Shown: positions 45,283 through 56,533 of the stretch, piece after piece
How the letters are laid out: every line of letters starts with the position of its first letter
How positions within the stretch are numbered: position 1 is the stretch's first letter
Assembly (NCBI RefSeq): GCF_900101785.1
Contig: NZ_LT629688.1
Span: forward strand, 2,046,001 to 2,110,000
DNA from: Auraticoccus monumenti
GTDB lineage: Bacteria > Actinomycetota > Actinomycetes > Propionibacteriales > Propionibacteriaceae
DNA length: 64,000 nt
Direction of reading: 5' to 3'
Program-made: the position numbers and the translations under genes
The notes under the pieces: model-generated
Seen by the model: only the letters and a program-made list of their open reading frames with translations
Told to the model about the DNA's origin: nothing
The model's database searches: none

Positions 45283-45461
45283 GACGTGGGAGTTCACCGG
45301 GCAGTCGCTGGGCGGGACAGGGGAGCAGGTGAGACACGGTGCCCGCCGACGGGGCGGTGCGTGAGACGCCAGGCGGGTAGGCGGGCAGGCCTCAGGACGT
45401 CAGGTGCGCGGGCGACGACGTCTCAGCTGCGTCCGGCGGGTGCCTGGGGGGACGAGTGCGG

Positions 45462-45680
45462 TCAGCGGTCGCCGAGGCGGTGCACGACGAGCTCGCCGTT
45501 CTCGTCCAGCTCGATCACGTCCGAGCCGACGGCGGGCGGGAGACCCGACTCACGGGAGGGGTCGAGCGGGACGCCGGCGGGGGCGGCAGCCGGGGCCGGC
45601 GGATCTGCGGGCGTCTCCGGGGTGCAGGCCGCGAGGGCAGCCAGCAGCACCACCGCTGCGGCCACCCGGGTCATCTGCAC
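45462..45680 (-). CDS. Small lipoprotein
   Basis: 72 aa. Short signal peptide [17 protein letters not shown] with lipobox LAAC at about residue 19, a Pro/Ala-rich linker and a C-terminal [20 protein letters not shown] at 45680 lies 6 nt after a -10 TAGGAT (minus strand, 45692-45687); an ATG two codons later is the alternative. Function unknown. Confidence 0.65.
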   Translation of the reverse strand: MQMTRVAAAVVLLAALAACTPETPADPPAPAAAPAGVPLDPSRESGLPPAVGSDVIELDENGELVVHRLGDR

Positions 45681-45796
45681 ACACCGATCCTAGGTCGACG
45701 CGTCAACCGTCCGTCCGGTCCTGCTCGCCACAGCCCGAGAGGTCCGCTGCGAGCCTGATGGGCGCTCAGGAGCACTTCTCCGCGAGGATGGTGCTC

Positions 45797-46885
45797 ATGC
45801 GCATCCCGGTGATCGACGGCCACAACGACCTGCCCTGGCGGATGCGCGAGCTGGGTCACCCGGCCAGTCCGGTGGAGCTGGTCGCCGGCGACCCGCGGAC
45901 CCACACCGACCTGCCGCGGATGGTCGCCGGCGGGCTGCGGGGGCAGTTCTGGTCGGTCTTCGTGCCATGCTCCTTCACCGGACCGGATGCGGTGCTCGCC
46001 GTGCTGGAGCAGGTGGACCGGGTGCACCAGCTGGCGGCCGAGCACCCCGAGGCCCTGGTCCTGGTCCGCGACGCCGACGAGCTCGAGCAGGTGCTGGGGA
46101 CCGACGACGGGCGGGTGGCCAGCCTGCTCGGCGCGGAGGGCGGGCACTGCCTGGACGGCTCGCTGGCGGTGCTGCGGGACCTGCGGCGTCTCGGCGTCCG
46201 CTACCTGACGCTGACCCACAACGAGAACACCGACTGGGCCGACTCGGCCACCGACGAGCCGCGCCACGGCGGGCTCACCCGGTTCGGGCGCGAGGTGGTG
46301 GCGGAGATGAACCGGATCGGCATGCTGGTCGACCTGTCCCACGTCTCGGCCGCGACCATGCACGACGCCCTGGACACCACCCGCGCGCCGGTGGTCTTCT
46401 CCCACTCCAGCGCCCGGGCCGTCTGCGACCACCCCCGCAACGTGCCCGACGACGTGCTCGCCCGGCTGGCCGGCAACGGGGGCACCTGCATGGTCACCTT
46501 CGTGCCCTCCTTCGTGGCCCAGCCGGTCCGGGACTGGGTGCTGGAGGTGCGGACGGCCGTGCTGGCGGCGGGGGAGGACCCCGCGGACGACCCGACCTGG
46601 GAGCGGTGGACGTCCGGCTGGCCCACCCCGCGCCCGCTCGCCACCCTGGAGGACGTCGTGGCCCACTGCGAGCACGTCCGCGAGGTCGCCGGCATCGACC
46701 ACGTCGGGCTGGGCGGGGACTACGACGGCTGCGCCCAGCTGCCCGCCGGCCTGGAGGACGTCAGCGGGTACCCCCGGTTGCTGGAGCGGCTGGGGGAGGA
46801 GGGCTGGAGCCGTCAGGACCTGGAGAAGCTGGCCTGGCGCAACACCGTCCGCGTCCTCCGCGACGCCGAGGCCGTCGCCGGCTGA
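45797..46885 (+). CDS. Membrane-dipeptidase-family (M19) peptidase
   Basis: 362 aa. Zinc dipeptidase TIM barrel: metal ligands in [10 protein letters not shown] (His, Asp), the bridging Glu in [14 protein letters not shown], His in DLSHVS and [18 protein letters not shown], and the [11 protein letters not shown] ending of the family. ATG 45797 ([11 protein letters not shown]) is preferred with GAGG 9 nt upstream; ATG 45788 is possible. There is no signal peptide. Hydrolyses dipeptides, probably D-containing ones; stands alone. Confidence 0.92.
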   Translation: MRIPVIDGHNDLPWRMRELGHPASPVELVAGDPRTHTDLPRMVAGGLRGQFWSVFVPCSFTGPDAVLAVLEQVDRVHQLAAEHPEALVLVRDADELEQVLGTDDGRVASLLGAEGGHCLDGSLAVLRDLRRLGVRYLTLTHNENTDWADSATDEPRHGGLTRFGREVVAEMNRIGMLVDLSHVSAATMHDALDTTRAPVVFSHSSARAVCDHPRNVPDDVLARLAGNGGTCMVTFVPSFVAQPVRDWVLEVRTAVLAAGEDPADDPTWERWTSGWPTPRPLATLEDVVAHCEHVREVAGIDHVGLGGDYDGCAQLPAGLEDVSGYPRLLERLGEEGWSRQDLEKLAWRNTVRVLRDAEAVAG

Positions 46886-47105
46886 GGTGCCCGCCCGGGT
46901 CACCACCGTGGACGTGGCAGGCACAACCGGTCGCCCACCGGACCGCGGTCCAGGTATGTCGAGAGACGTCAGCTCAGCGACCGGTTCTGCACGCCCCTAC
47001 CGGCAGCGGTGGGCGAGGAGAGGGTGGGGGAGGACGCGGCAGGAGGACGCAGGGCTAGCGTGGTGTGATCCGAAGCACCACCCCCCGTTGCCCAGGAGCA
47101 CCGTC

Positions 47106-48377
47106 ATGCCCCCCTCTGACCGAGCACGACCCACCCGCCGCCAGCTGCTGACGGCCTCCGCCGTCTCCCTGGGCGGGGTGACCCTGGGCCCCGCCCTCGG
47201 CGCCCTCCCCGCCACGGCGCAGGGAGCGACCCCCGCCGACCTCGGTGGCGGATCGCGACGCCCGCGCCACACCATCACCATCGACGGCGAGCCCTACCCC
47301 GACCCGCTGCACCTCGAGCGGGGCACCCCGGTGAGGCGGGCGCGGCTGTGGGAGACCCACCGCCGGGCGGAGCTGCAGCAGCTGTTCGCCCAGCACGTGC
47401 ACGGGACGATGCTGCCCCGCCCGCAGGAGCAGTCCGCGGAGGTCTCGGTGCAGCAGTTCGCCACCGTCGTCCGCAAGGACCTCACCACCCACGTGACCGG
47501 CCCCTTCGGCAGCGGCAGCTGGCTCACCCGGGTCTTCGTGCCGACCGGCGAGGTGCGCGGCACCTTCCTGCTGATCGACCACCGCGGCGCGGCCACCGAC
47601 GACCCCGAGCAGGACACCCCCTACCTGCCGGTGCGGACGATCAACCGCGCCGGCTACGCGCTGGCCGTCTTCGACGCCAAGGAGGTCGCCCCCGACGACC
47701 CCGCCCGCTACCGCGAGGGCGTGATCGACCTCTTCTCCGACCCGTCCGCGCCGCTGCCCCCCACCGCCGGACGGGCGATCGCGGCCTGGGCCTGGGCGGC
47801 CAGCCGGGTGATGGACCACCTCAGCGAGGACCCCGACCTCGACCCCGCCCGGATCGCCCTGATCGGGCACTCCCGCAGCGGCAAGGCGTCCCTGCTGGCC
47901 GGGGGGCTGGACCAGCGGTTCGTCACCGTGATCACCAACGACTCCGGCTCCACCGGCTCCAAGCTGGCCCGGCGCGGCAAGGGCGACGACGGCCGGGCCG
48001 AGGACGTCGCCAAGATCACCTCGACGTTCCCGCACTGGTTCTCCGAGGTCTACGCCTCCTACGCCGGCCGGGAGGAGGCGCTGCCGGTCGACCAGCACCA
48101 GCTGATGGCCCTGGTCGCCCCGCGCCGCCTCTACGTCACCAGCGCCACCGAGGACGCGAACGCCGACCCGGAAGGTGAGTTCCTGGCCTACGTCGCGGCG
48201 GCACCGGTCTACGGGCTCTACGGCCTGGCCGACACCGGGCTGCCCTCGACGACCTGGCCGCCGTCCGCCGACGTCCCGGTGCGGGGGCCCGCGATGAGCT
48301 ACCACCTGCGCACCGGCGGGCACGGGCTCACCGAGGTGGACTGGGGCTGGTTCCTGGCCGGGGACCTCTTCGACTGA
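47106..48377 (+). CDS. Secreted glucuronoyl esterase-like protein (CE15)
   Basis: 423 aa. Twin-arginine-type signal (RPTRRQLLTASAVSLGG ... LPATAQG). Alpha/beta hydrolase of the CE15 pattern: nucleophile elbow IGHSRSGKASLLAG near residue 255, FVTVITNDSGSTGSKLARR, the substrate block STFPHWFSEVYASYAG, PVDQHQLMALVAPR, and the catalytic His in YHLRTGGHGLTEVDW near 404. CE15 enzymes cut ester links between lignin and glucuronoxylan. Upstream, TAGCGT (47056) and a dyad GTGGTG / CACCAC (47060-47081) may form promoter and operator; the rest of 46886-47105 shows nothing clear. Confidence 0.82.
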   Translation: MPPSDRARPTRRQLLTASAVSLGGVTLGPALGALPATAQGATPADLGGGSRRPRHTITIDGEPYPDPLHLERGTPVRRARLWETHRRAELQQLFAQHVHGTMLPRPQEQSAEVSVQQFATVVRKDLTTHVTGPFGSGSWLTRVFVPTGEVRGTFLLIDHRGAATDDPEQDTPYLPVRTINRAGYALAVFDAKEVAPDDPARYREGVIDLFSDPSAPLPPTAGRAIAAWAWAASRVMDHLSEDPDLDPARIALIGHSRSGKASLLAGGLDQRFVTVITNDSGSTGSKLARRGKGDDGRAEDVAKITSTFPHWFSEVYASYAGREEALPVDQHQLMALVAPRRLYVTSATEDANADPEGEFLAYVAAAPVYGLYGLADTGLPSTTWPPSADVPVRGPAMSYHLRTGGHGLTEVDWGWFLAGDLFD

Positions 48378-48379
48378 GC

Positions 48380-49498
48380 TCAGCGGACCGGCTCGCCGTC
48401 GCGGTCGACGACCAGCACCTCGTCCCCGCCGACCCTGTCCTCGGTGAGCACGGCGCCGGAGTCCACCACGGCGCGGCGCACGGTCACCCCGGAGCGGACC
48501 ACCACCCCGTCCAGCAGCACGGCGTCCTCGACCACGCACCCGGGTTCGAGCACGCAGCCCTGCCCGACCACGCTGTCGCGGACCGTGCCCGACACCTGGG
48601 CGCCGCCACCGAGCAGGGACCGCCTCAGCTCCGTCGCCTGCTCGACCCGGACCGGACGCGGGTCGGTCACCGAGGTCAGGACCGGCCAGCGGGGGTCGCC
48701 CAGCTCGACCCCGCGCCCGGCCAGCAGGTCCTGGTGGGCCTGGTGGTAGCTCGGCACCGTGCCCAGGTCGCGCCAGTAGCCGGGCAGCCGGTGCTCCACC
48801 ACCGTGTGGTGCGCCAGCAGGTACGGCACGAGGCTGTCGCCGTAGTCGCCCAGCTCGGTCCCGGACTCCACCAGGGTCTCGACGGCCGCGAGCAGGACGC
48901 GGGTGTCGTAGAGGAACACCTCCGTGGCCACCACGTCCGAGGCGGGTCGCTCGGGCTTGTAGGCGAACCCGGTGACGCGGCCGTCCTCGACCTCGACCAC
49001 CCCGTGCTGGGACGGGTCGGGGGCCTCGCGGGTGGTCACCATGGTCAGGTCCGCGCCGGCCTCGAGGTGGGTGTCGACCACCTCGCGGAAGTCCAGGGTG
49101 TAGAGGTGGTCGGCGGAGGTCACCAGCACCAGGTCCGGGTCGGCCTCGGCGACCAGCGGGGCCTGGCGGGCCAGCGCGTCGGCGTTGCCGTCGGCGAAGC
49201 CCTCGCCCTCGGTGCCCTGGTAGGGCGGCAGCACCACCAGACCGCCACGGGTGCGGTCCAGGTCCCAGGGCCGGCCGTTGGCCAGGTGGTCGTTGAGGGA
49301 GTGCGGGAGGTACTGCTCCACCACCCACACGTCGCTGATGCCGGAGTGGGTGAGGTTGGAGAGCACCACGTCGACCAGCCGGTGGCTGCCGGCCAGCGGC
49401 AGCGCGGGCTTGGCCCGGTGGTCGGTGAGCGGGGCCAGCCGGCCGCCGCGTCCACCGGCGAGCACCAGGGCGAGCACACGGGGGTGACGCGGGGCCAT
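48380..49498 (-). CDS. GlgC-like sugar-1-phosphate nucleotidyltransferase
   Basis: 372 aa, a little shorter than GlgC. Pyrophosphorylase motif LVLAGGRGGRLAPLTDHRAKPALPLAG, TSADHLYTLDFREV, the GYWRDLGTVPSYHQAH block of ADP-glucose pyrophosphorylases, and a left-handed beta-helix C-terminus (VSGTVRDSVVGQGCVLEPGCVVEDAVLL). Probably makes ADP-glucose for glycogen or trehalose; other NDP-sugars are possible. ATG 49498 has a strong AGGAGGAGGA, which can pair with an upstream UCCUCCU. Confidence 0.85.
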   Translation of the reverse strand: MAPRHPRVLALVLAGGRGGRLAPLTDHRAKPALPLAGSHRLVDVVLSNLTHSGISDVWVVEQYLPHSLNDHLANGRPWDLDRTRGGLVVLPPYQGTEGEGFADGNADALARQAPLVAEADPDLVLVTSADHLYTLDFREVVDTHLEAGADLTMVTTREAPDPSQHGVVEVEDGRVTGFAYKPERPASDVVATEVFLYDTRVLLAAVETLVESGTELGDYGDSLVPYLLAHHTVVEHRLPGYWRDLGTVPSYHQAHQDLLAGRGVELGDPRWPVLTSVTDPRPVRVEQATELRRSLLGGGAQVSGTVRDSVVGQGCVLEPGCVVEDAVLLDGVVVRSGVTVRRAVVDSGAVLTEDRVGGDEVLVVDRDGEPVR

Positions 49499-49503
49499 GG
49501 TGG

Positions 49504-49552
49504 TCCTCCTCCTGCCGAGGGCCACCACCACACCGTGGTGGCACCAGGAGGA
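49504..49552 (-). promoter_or_regulatory. Leader structure that can mask the GlgC-like ribosome site
   Basis: On the minus-strand mRNA, UCCUCCU (49552-49546) is complementary to the Shine-Dalgarno AGGAGGA (49510-49504). Between them is a perfect 8-bp hairpin GCCACCAC / GUGGUGGC (49542-49521). The whole can fold into one bulged stem that closes the ribosome site 5 nt before the ATG. Confidence 0.5.
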
Positions 49553-49604
49553 CACGGTATGCCAGCGGCTCGGCCGGCGGTCCGGACCCGGGATCGGCTG
49601 CCCG

Positions 49605-50261
49605 TCAGGCGAAGGCCGGGAGGACGACCGGTCCCCAGGCGGCTCCTGCCACCGCACCGAGCACCATGCAGGGACCGAACGGGAACGCGCTGTCGCGGGT
49701 GGCGCGGCGGAGAAGGAGCAGGACCAGGGCCACCACCGCGCTCACCGCGAAGGCGGCCAGGCCGCCGAGCACCAGCTCGGACCAGCCCAGCCACCCGAGG
49801 AAGCCCCCCACCACCCCGGAGAGCTTGACGTCGCCGAGCCCCAGGTTCGACGGGGCCGCCAGGGCCAGGGCGAGGTAGACCAGGACCAGGAGCCCGGCGG
49901 AGAGGGCGGCCCGGGCCAGGTCGCCCCACCCTCCGGTCAGCAGCGCGGAGGAGGCGAGGCCGACCCCGAGCACCAGGTACATCGGTGCCACCACCGCGTC
50001 AGGGAGCCGGAGGACCGCGAGGTCGACCACCACCAGCAGGGCCGCGCCCACGGCCAGCAGGGCGAACACGACCAGCTCGGGCCGGCTGCTGGCCAGCACG
50101 GCGGCGCCGGCCCCACCCACGGCGGCGAGAGGGGTGGTGACGCGACGACGGAGCCACCGGGAGTCGGTGCCGGCGAGCGAGCGCGCCCACGGCTGCAGCA
50201 GCAGGGCGGCGACCCCGCAGGCGACGGCGGTGAGCGCCACTCCCAGCGCTCCCACGGTCAC
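49605..50261 (-). CDS. Prepilin peptidase (A24, TadV/CpaA type)
   Basis: 218 aa, about six membrane helices. The two catalytic aspartates of type IV prepilin peptidases are visible in VVDLAVLRLPD and NLGLGDVKLSG. Processes the Flp prepilin. It is the last gene of the Tad operon; the GTG start overlaps the TadC stop (GTGA). The Cys-rich methylase domain of PilD is absent, as in TadV. Confidence 0.88.
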   Translation of the reverse strand: MTVGALGVALTAVACGVAALLLQPWARSLAGTDSRWLRRRVTTPLAAVGGAGAAVLASSRPELVVFALLAVGAALLVVVDLAVLRLPDAVVAPMYLVLGVGLASSALLTGGWGDLARAALSAGLLVLVYLALALAAPSNLGLGDVKLSGVVGGFLGWLGWSELVLGGLAAFAVSAVVALVLLLLRRATRDSAFPFGPCMVLGAVAGAAWGPVVLPAFA

Positions 50262-51157
50262 CGGAACGCGGCGACCATGCTGAGGGCCGCCGGCCCGAGG
50301 AGCACGATGAACAGCACGGGCAGGATGCACAGCATCAGCGGGAAGATGACCTTCACCGGGATCTGCATGGCCTTCTCCTCCGCCCGCTGGCGCCGCTTCA
50401 TCCGCATCTCGGCGGCCTGGGTCCGCAGCACGTCGGCGATCGAGACCCCGTAGGCGTCGGCCTGGATGACGGCACGGATGAAGCGTCGCAGGTCCGGTGC
50501 GTCGGTGCGGGCAGCCAGGGCCTGGTAGGCCTCACGCCGGGAACGACCCATCTGGACGTCCTGCAGCGTCCGTACCAGCTCCTCGGCCAGAGGGCCCTTC
50601 CCGTTGCGCCCGGCGCGGGCCATGGCCGAGTCGAAGCCCAGCCCGGCCTCCACCGCGATGGTCATCTGGTCCAGGGTGTCGGCCAGCTCGAGGGTGATCT
50701 GCTGGCTGCGCTCCTGACCGCGGCTGTGCAGCAGCAGGTCCGGCACGAACCAGCACACCACCGTCACCACCACGGCGAGCAGCACCAGCAGCAGGCTGGG
50801 ACTGGCGCCGAGGGCGAGCAGCCACAGCACCGCCGACGCCACCGGGAGCCCCAGCTTGACCACGATGACCCGCTCCAGCGGCCACGCGGCGGGTCGTCCG
50901 GCCCGAGACAGCAGGCGCTCGAGCCGGGCGAGCGTGCCGGCCGGCGTCAGCCGGCGGGCCAGCCGGACCCTGCCGTCCGGCTGGGCCGCGCCCCCGGCTC
51001 CGCCGGCCCCGGCGTCCTCGGCGGGGGTGGGCCGACCGCGCTGGAGGCTGGCCAGCGCCAGCTGACGGCGTCGGTCAGGACCTGCGAGCAGGGTCCAGGC
51101 GAGCAGGCCCAGCGACAGGCTGGTGGCTGCGGCGGCGGCGAGGACGAGAGGGGGCAC
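50258..51157 (-). CDS. tadC: Tad pilus inner-membrane protein TadC (T2SSF domain)
   Basis: 299 aa. Membrane helices near the N-terminus, at ~90-140 and at the end, with the cytoplasmic T2SSF domain (ELADTLDQMTIAVEAGLGFDSAMAR, FIRAVIQADAYGVSIADVLRTQAAEMRMKRRQRAEEKA). Forms the pilus platform with TadB. GTG start with CAGGAGATCC upstream, 13 bp after tadB. Confidence 0.9.
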   Translation of the reverse strand: MPPLVLAAAAATSLSLGLLAWTLLAGPDRRRQLALASLQRGRPTPAEDAGAGGAGGAAQPDGRVRLARRLTPAGTLARLERLLSRAGRPAAWPLERVIVVKLGLPVASAVLWLLALGASPSLLLVLLAVVVTVVCWFVPDLLLHSRGQERSQQITLELADTLDQMTIAVEAGLGFDSAMARAGRNGKGPLAEELVRTLQDVQMGRSRREAYQALAARTDAPDLRRFIRAVIQADAYGVSIADVLRTQAAEMRMKRRQRAEEKAMQIPVKVIFPLMLCILPVLFIVLLGPAALSMVAAFR

Positions 51158-51170
51158 CGGATCTCCTGGC

Positions 51171-52111
51171 TCAGAACCTGAAGCTGACGACTTTGCGCAT
51201 CCACAGCGCGCCGACGACCATCAGCACCACGCTGAGGACGATCAGGCCGTAGCCGGCGAGGCTCTGGGTGAAGGCGAGGACGTAGCCGGGGTTGGTCACG
51301 CCGAGGAACAGGGTGATGCCGACGGGCAGCCCCATCAGCACGTAGGCCGACAGCTTGCCCTCGGCGCTCAGCGCCTGCACCTGGCGACGGATCTGGTTGC
51401 GCTCGCGGATGGTGTGACCCACCCCGTCCAGCACCTCGGCCAGGTTGCCGCCGACCTCGCGGTTGATGGCGATGGCCTGGGTGACCCAGGCGAAGTCGTC
51501 GCTGCGCATCCGTGCGGCTGCCTCCTCCAGGGCCCTGCCCACCTCGCGGCCCACCCGGGTCTCGTTGATGATGCGGGCGAACTCCTCCGAGGTGGGCTCC
51601 TCCGCCTCCCGCGACACCGAGTCCAGCGACTGCAGCAGGCTGTAACCGGCCCGGAGGCTGCTGGCCAGCAGCTGCAGCGAGTCCTCCAGCTGGTTGGCGA
51701 AGGCCTTCTGCCGACGCCCGGTGCGGAGGCCCAGGTAGATCTTGGCCAGCAGCGGCACGGCCAGGGCCATCAGCACCCCGACCAGCAGGTGCACCGCCAC
51801 CGTGCCCAGCCCCAGGGCGAGCACGGCCGCACCGACGACCCAGAGCACGAAGTCCTGCTGCCGCATCTTGAGGCCGGCCTGCTCCAGCGCGGCGGCACCG
51901 GCCCGGCCGCGGTCGCCGCGGTTCAACGGCCCCTCGACGAGGGTGGCGGCCTTGGCCGCGCCGGTGGTCAGCAGCCCGGGTGGCGGGGCGGCTCCCGGTC
52001 GCCGGCGGGAGAGCGGCAACCGCGTCGGCCCCGGCGCCACCAGGAGGTAGACCAGCGTCAGGACGCCGAGGGCGCAGGCCAGCACACCGGCCACCAGCAG
52101 GTGCCCGGGGG

Positions 52112-52115
<4 letters not shown>
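51171..52115 (-). CDS. tadB: Tad pilus inner-membrane protein TadB (T2SSF domain)
   Basis: 314 aa. N-terminal helix, a central helix pair (~100-135), T2SSF domain (LEDSLQLLASSLRAGYSLLQSLDSVSREAEEP, AIAINREVGGNLAEVLDGVGHTIRERNQI) and two C-terminal helices. Partner of TadC in the platform of the pilus machine. GTG start overlaps the TadA stop by 4 bp. Confidence 0.9.
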
Positions 52116-53568
<1,453 letters not shown>

Positions 53569-53569
<1 letters not shown>

Positions 53570-54831
53570 CAGGCCACCGCCGTCCTGGTCCGGCGCCAGC
53601 GCGAGGCGGCACGGCGGGGCGGCACCTTGGGCTTCTTGGTCGGGTAGGAGCCGGTGGCCTCGGGTCCCGGCGGCACCGCTGCACCGTCCGCCCCCACGAA
53701 CCGGTCCACCAGTGCGGACAGCTGCTTGGTCATGGGGTCGCGGCGACCGCTCTGCAGCAGGGGCACGCCCTGGTCGACGGAGTCCGGGACGGCCTTCGAG
53801 CGCGGCAGCTGGACGTCGACGCCGGTGCCGATGGTGAACTCGACGTCGGCGATCGTGAGCAGGCTCCTGGGGTCGGCGAAGTTGAGCACGACGTGGTGCG
53901 AGGACGGCAGCAGCTCCAGCTTGCGCAGGGTGTCCAGCTCCTTGCGCATCCCGCGCACGCCCGGGACGTCCATGCTGGTGAGCAGCAGCAGGTCGGTGGT
54001 CTGGTCCAGCGCCGCGAGGGTGTGCTCCGACAGCCCGGGGGCGGTGTCGACCACCACGTAGCGGAACTCCGCGGCCAGCATCTGCAGCAGCCGGGCGACG
54101 TCCCCCTCGGTGATCGTGTCCGCGTCGGCGGGGGAGTCGGGTGCGCAGATGACGTAGAGGCCGGTGCTGTGGCGCGTCAGGACGGTCTTCAGCACCATGG
54201 AGTCCGTGCTGGCCGCGCCGCGCACGGTGTCGACCAGGAAGTACTCCGGCTCGAGGTCCAGGGCGCTGGAGACGTCACCGAACTGGATGTCCAGGTCGAC
54301 CAGCACGACCGTGCTGGGGAACCGCTGGGCCAGCCCGACGGCCAGGTTGGCCGCGACCGTGGTCTTGCCCACGCCGCCCTTGGGCGACACGACGCTGATC
54401 ACGCGACCGGCGGCGGTGTGCGAGGAGGCGGACCCGGCGGCCGCGACGCTGGCCCGGGCGGCCGCCGACCTCGCGGCCAGCTCCAGGGCCAGCTTGATCT
54501 CGGCGGGCCCGGCCTCGGCCGGCAGCAGGTCGCGGACGCCGGCGCGCAGTGCCGCCAGCGCCGTCTCCGGCCCCTGGTCGCCCACCAGCACGACGCTGAT
54601 CTGCGGGCACTGCTGGGCCAGCCGACCCGCCAGGGCGACGGCCTGGGCCGGGTCGGGACGCAGGTCGAGGACGACGACGTCCGGGGCCGGCGCGCCGCCG
54701 AGCTGGGCGAACAGCTGCCCGGCGTCGGCCGGGACCTCAGCAGCGCGCAGCGGCAGGAAGGCGCCGCCGGTGGCCTGGTGGACCCGCTGCTCGAGCTCCT
54801 CGGACGGGCTGACCAGCAGGATGCGGCTCAC
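53569..54831 (-). CDS. cpaE: Tad locus ParA/MinD-like protein CpaE/TadZ
   Basis: 420 aa. Receiver-like N-terminal domain (RILLVSPSEELEQRV, VVVLDLRPDPAQAVALAGRL) without a full phosphorylation site, followed by a MinD/ParA ATPase with deviant Walker A SPKGGVGKTTVAANLAVGL near residue 145 and VVVDTAPGLSEHTLAALDQ. Positions the pilus machine. The basic C-terminal tail (TKKPKVPPRRAASRWRRTR) may touch the membrane or DNA. GTG start overlaps the CpaB stop. Confidence 0.92.
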
Positions 54832-55559
54832 TCGTACACCTCCTCGTCGGTGATGACGTCGGTGTCGGACTGGTCGACGTCCTCGTCCTGCAGGGACAGC
54901 CACACGGTGCCGTGCTCGGCGCCGAAGACCAGACGCTCGGTCTGCCCGCCGTCCACGGCCAGCGTGACCAGCAGGCTGGACTCGGGCAGCGGGGCGGCGT
55001 CCTCCGCGGCGGCCTCCTCGGCCTCCCCGTCGGCCGGGGGTGCGTAGCCACCCTGGACGCGGGTGACCAGCACCTCCTGCAGCGCCAGGTGGGTGCGGGC
55101 CGGCTCGTCGAGGCTGATCAGCACGCCGACCAGGTCCCCGGGGGCGACCTCGCCGCCGACCACGCGCTGCGGGTCGAGCAGGACCGACACCTGCTGCAGA
55201 CCCTGCGGCACCTCCACCTCGGACTGCTGGGCCTGCGCGGCCGGGTCGGCGAAGCGGGCGGCCAGCACCTGCTCCCCGGGCTGCAGCTCGGTGGAGGTGA
55301 CCAGGCCTTGCACCTCCGCCAGGGTGGACAGCGCACCGTCGGGGACGGCCATCGCGGGGAGCTGCTGGAGCCGGACCAGGTCGCGCAGGTCCTCCGCGGC
55401 GGTGTCCTGCGGGACCGTCGCGGTGGTGACCAGGACGTCCACGGTCTGCATCCCCGCGAGAGCCCGCTGGTCGGCGGTGCTGGCGTAGGCGAGCACCAGC
55501 ACACCGCCCACGGCGGCCAGGAGGACCGCGACGACCGCGGCGACGACTCGACGTCTCAT
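54828..55559 (-). CDS. cpaB: Flp pilus assembly protein CpaB/RcpC (SAF domain)
   Basis: 243 aa. One N-terminal membrane helix (VVAAVVAVLLAAVGGVLVLAYA), then a SAF domain (VDVLVTTATVPQDTAAEDLRDLV ... TELQPGEQVLAARF) and the RcpC part (VSVLLDPQRVVGGEVAPGDLVGVLISL). An acidic patch and tail (EAEEAAAEDA; DEDVDQSDTDVITDEEV) are characteristic. Part of the Tad export channel. ATG 55559, 14 bp after tadG. Confidence 0.9.
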   Translation of the reverse strand: MRRRVVAAVVAVLLAAVGGVLVLAYASTADQRALAGMQTVDVLVTTATVPQDTAAEDLRDLVRLQQLPAMAVPDGALSTLAEVQGLVTSTELQPGEQVLAARFADPAAQAQQSEVEVPQGLQQVSVLLDPQRVVGGEVAPGDLVGVLISLDEPARTHLALQEVLVTRVQGGYAPPADGEAEEAAAEDAAPLPESSLLVTLAVDGGQTERLVFGAEHGTVWLSLQDEDVDQSDTDVITDEEVYE

Positions 55560-55573
55560 GGTGGGCTCTCTGG

Positions 55574-56533
55574 TCAGTCGGTGAGGGAGACGATGGACGC
55601 GCCCAGCTGGGGTGCGGTCGTGGAGTACTCGAACGCGTCGTCGAGCTCGACCATCGTGGTGAAGTAGCCGCGGATGCAGCGGTCGTTGCCGTTGCAGGGA
55701 CTCCCGTAGGAGTTCTGGCCGCCGAAGTGGTAGGCGGTCACCCGGAAGGCGGCGTAGGCGTAGACGTGGTAGGTCGCACTCGAGCCGGTGCCCTGGTACC
55801 GGTCGAAGATGGGCAGCAGCACGGTGGTGTCGAGCATCCCGACGAGGTCGGCGCTCGTGCAGGTGCTGGGGACGGAGCTGCCCGGGTCGGTGGGCACGTC
55901 CATCGAGATGGTGCTGCTGGCTCGACAGGTGCCGGGGTCGGTGCGCAACCAGCCGAAACCGCCCGGGACGAGGTTGCCCGACGGCCCGGTGCACCCGGTG
56001 TCGGAGGTCTTCGTCTGGAAGATCGTGTGACGCGTGGTGCTCGAGGGCAGTCCGCCCCCGGTCTGCTGCTCGAACTCGCACCAGCCGAAGGCCAGTGGGA
56101 GGACCGCGCTCCCGCCGGTGGGCGAACCCCACCGGACGGTGGCCCGGGCGCTGAGGTCGGCCTGGTCGAAGCCCAGCAGCGGGGCGAAGACGTGCTGGGT
56201 CACGGTGCTGGTGCGGACCGTGACCCGACCGGTGGCGGAGCTCAGGGCCGGGGTGAGCACCTGCGCCGAGGCGGTCCCGGCGATGAAGTTGGCCGAGGTG
56301 AGGCTGCTGGCGGTGGCCGACGGGGTGCCGCAGGCCTGCCGCGCGCAGTCCTGGGCGATGGCCAGGGCCGAGGCGTCGGCGCCGGTCTGCAGCTGCTGTC
56401 GCTCCGACCACATGGCGGACACGTCGATGGCGATGGCGGCGAACCCGATCAAGGGGATCATCAGCAGGGCCACGACCACGTTGACCGCGCCGCGCTCGTC
56501 GTGGGCGGTCCCGGAGCGGGACGGCCGGCTCAT
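55574..56533 (-). CDS. TadG-like pilus assembly protein
   Basis: 319 aa. N-terminal TadG-type membrane segment ERGAVNVVVALLMIPLIGFAAIAIDVSAMWSERQQLQTGADASALAIA, then a secreted region with several Cys pairs (CARQACG; CNGNDRC) likely to form disulphides. ATG 56533 overlaps the TadE stop (ATGA) and is preferred to a GTG three codons earlier. Pseudopilin-like accessory protein of the Tad system. Confidence 0.87.
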   Translation of the reverse strand: MSRPSRSGTAHDERGAVNVVVALLMIPLIGFAAIAIDVSAMWSERQQLQTGADASALAIAQDCARQACGTPSATASSLTSANFIAGTASAQVLTPALSSATGRVTVRTSTVTQHVFAPLLGFDQADLSARATVRWGSPTGGSAVLPLAFGWCEFEQQTGGGLPSSTTRHTIFQTKTSDTGCTGPSGNLVPGGFGWLRTDPGTCRASSTISMDVPTDPGSSVPSTCTSADLVGMLDTTVLLPIFDRYQGTGSSATYHVYAYAAFRVTAYHFGGQNSYGSPCNGNDRCIRGYFTTMVELDDAFEYSTTAPQLGASIVSLTD

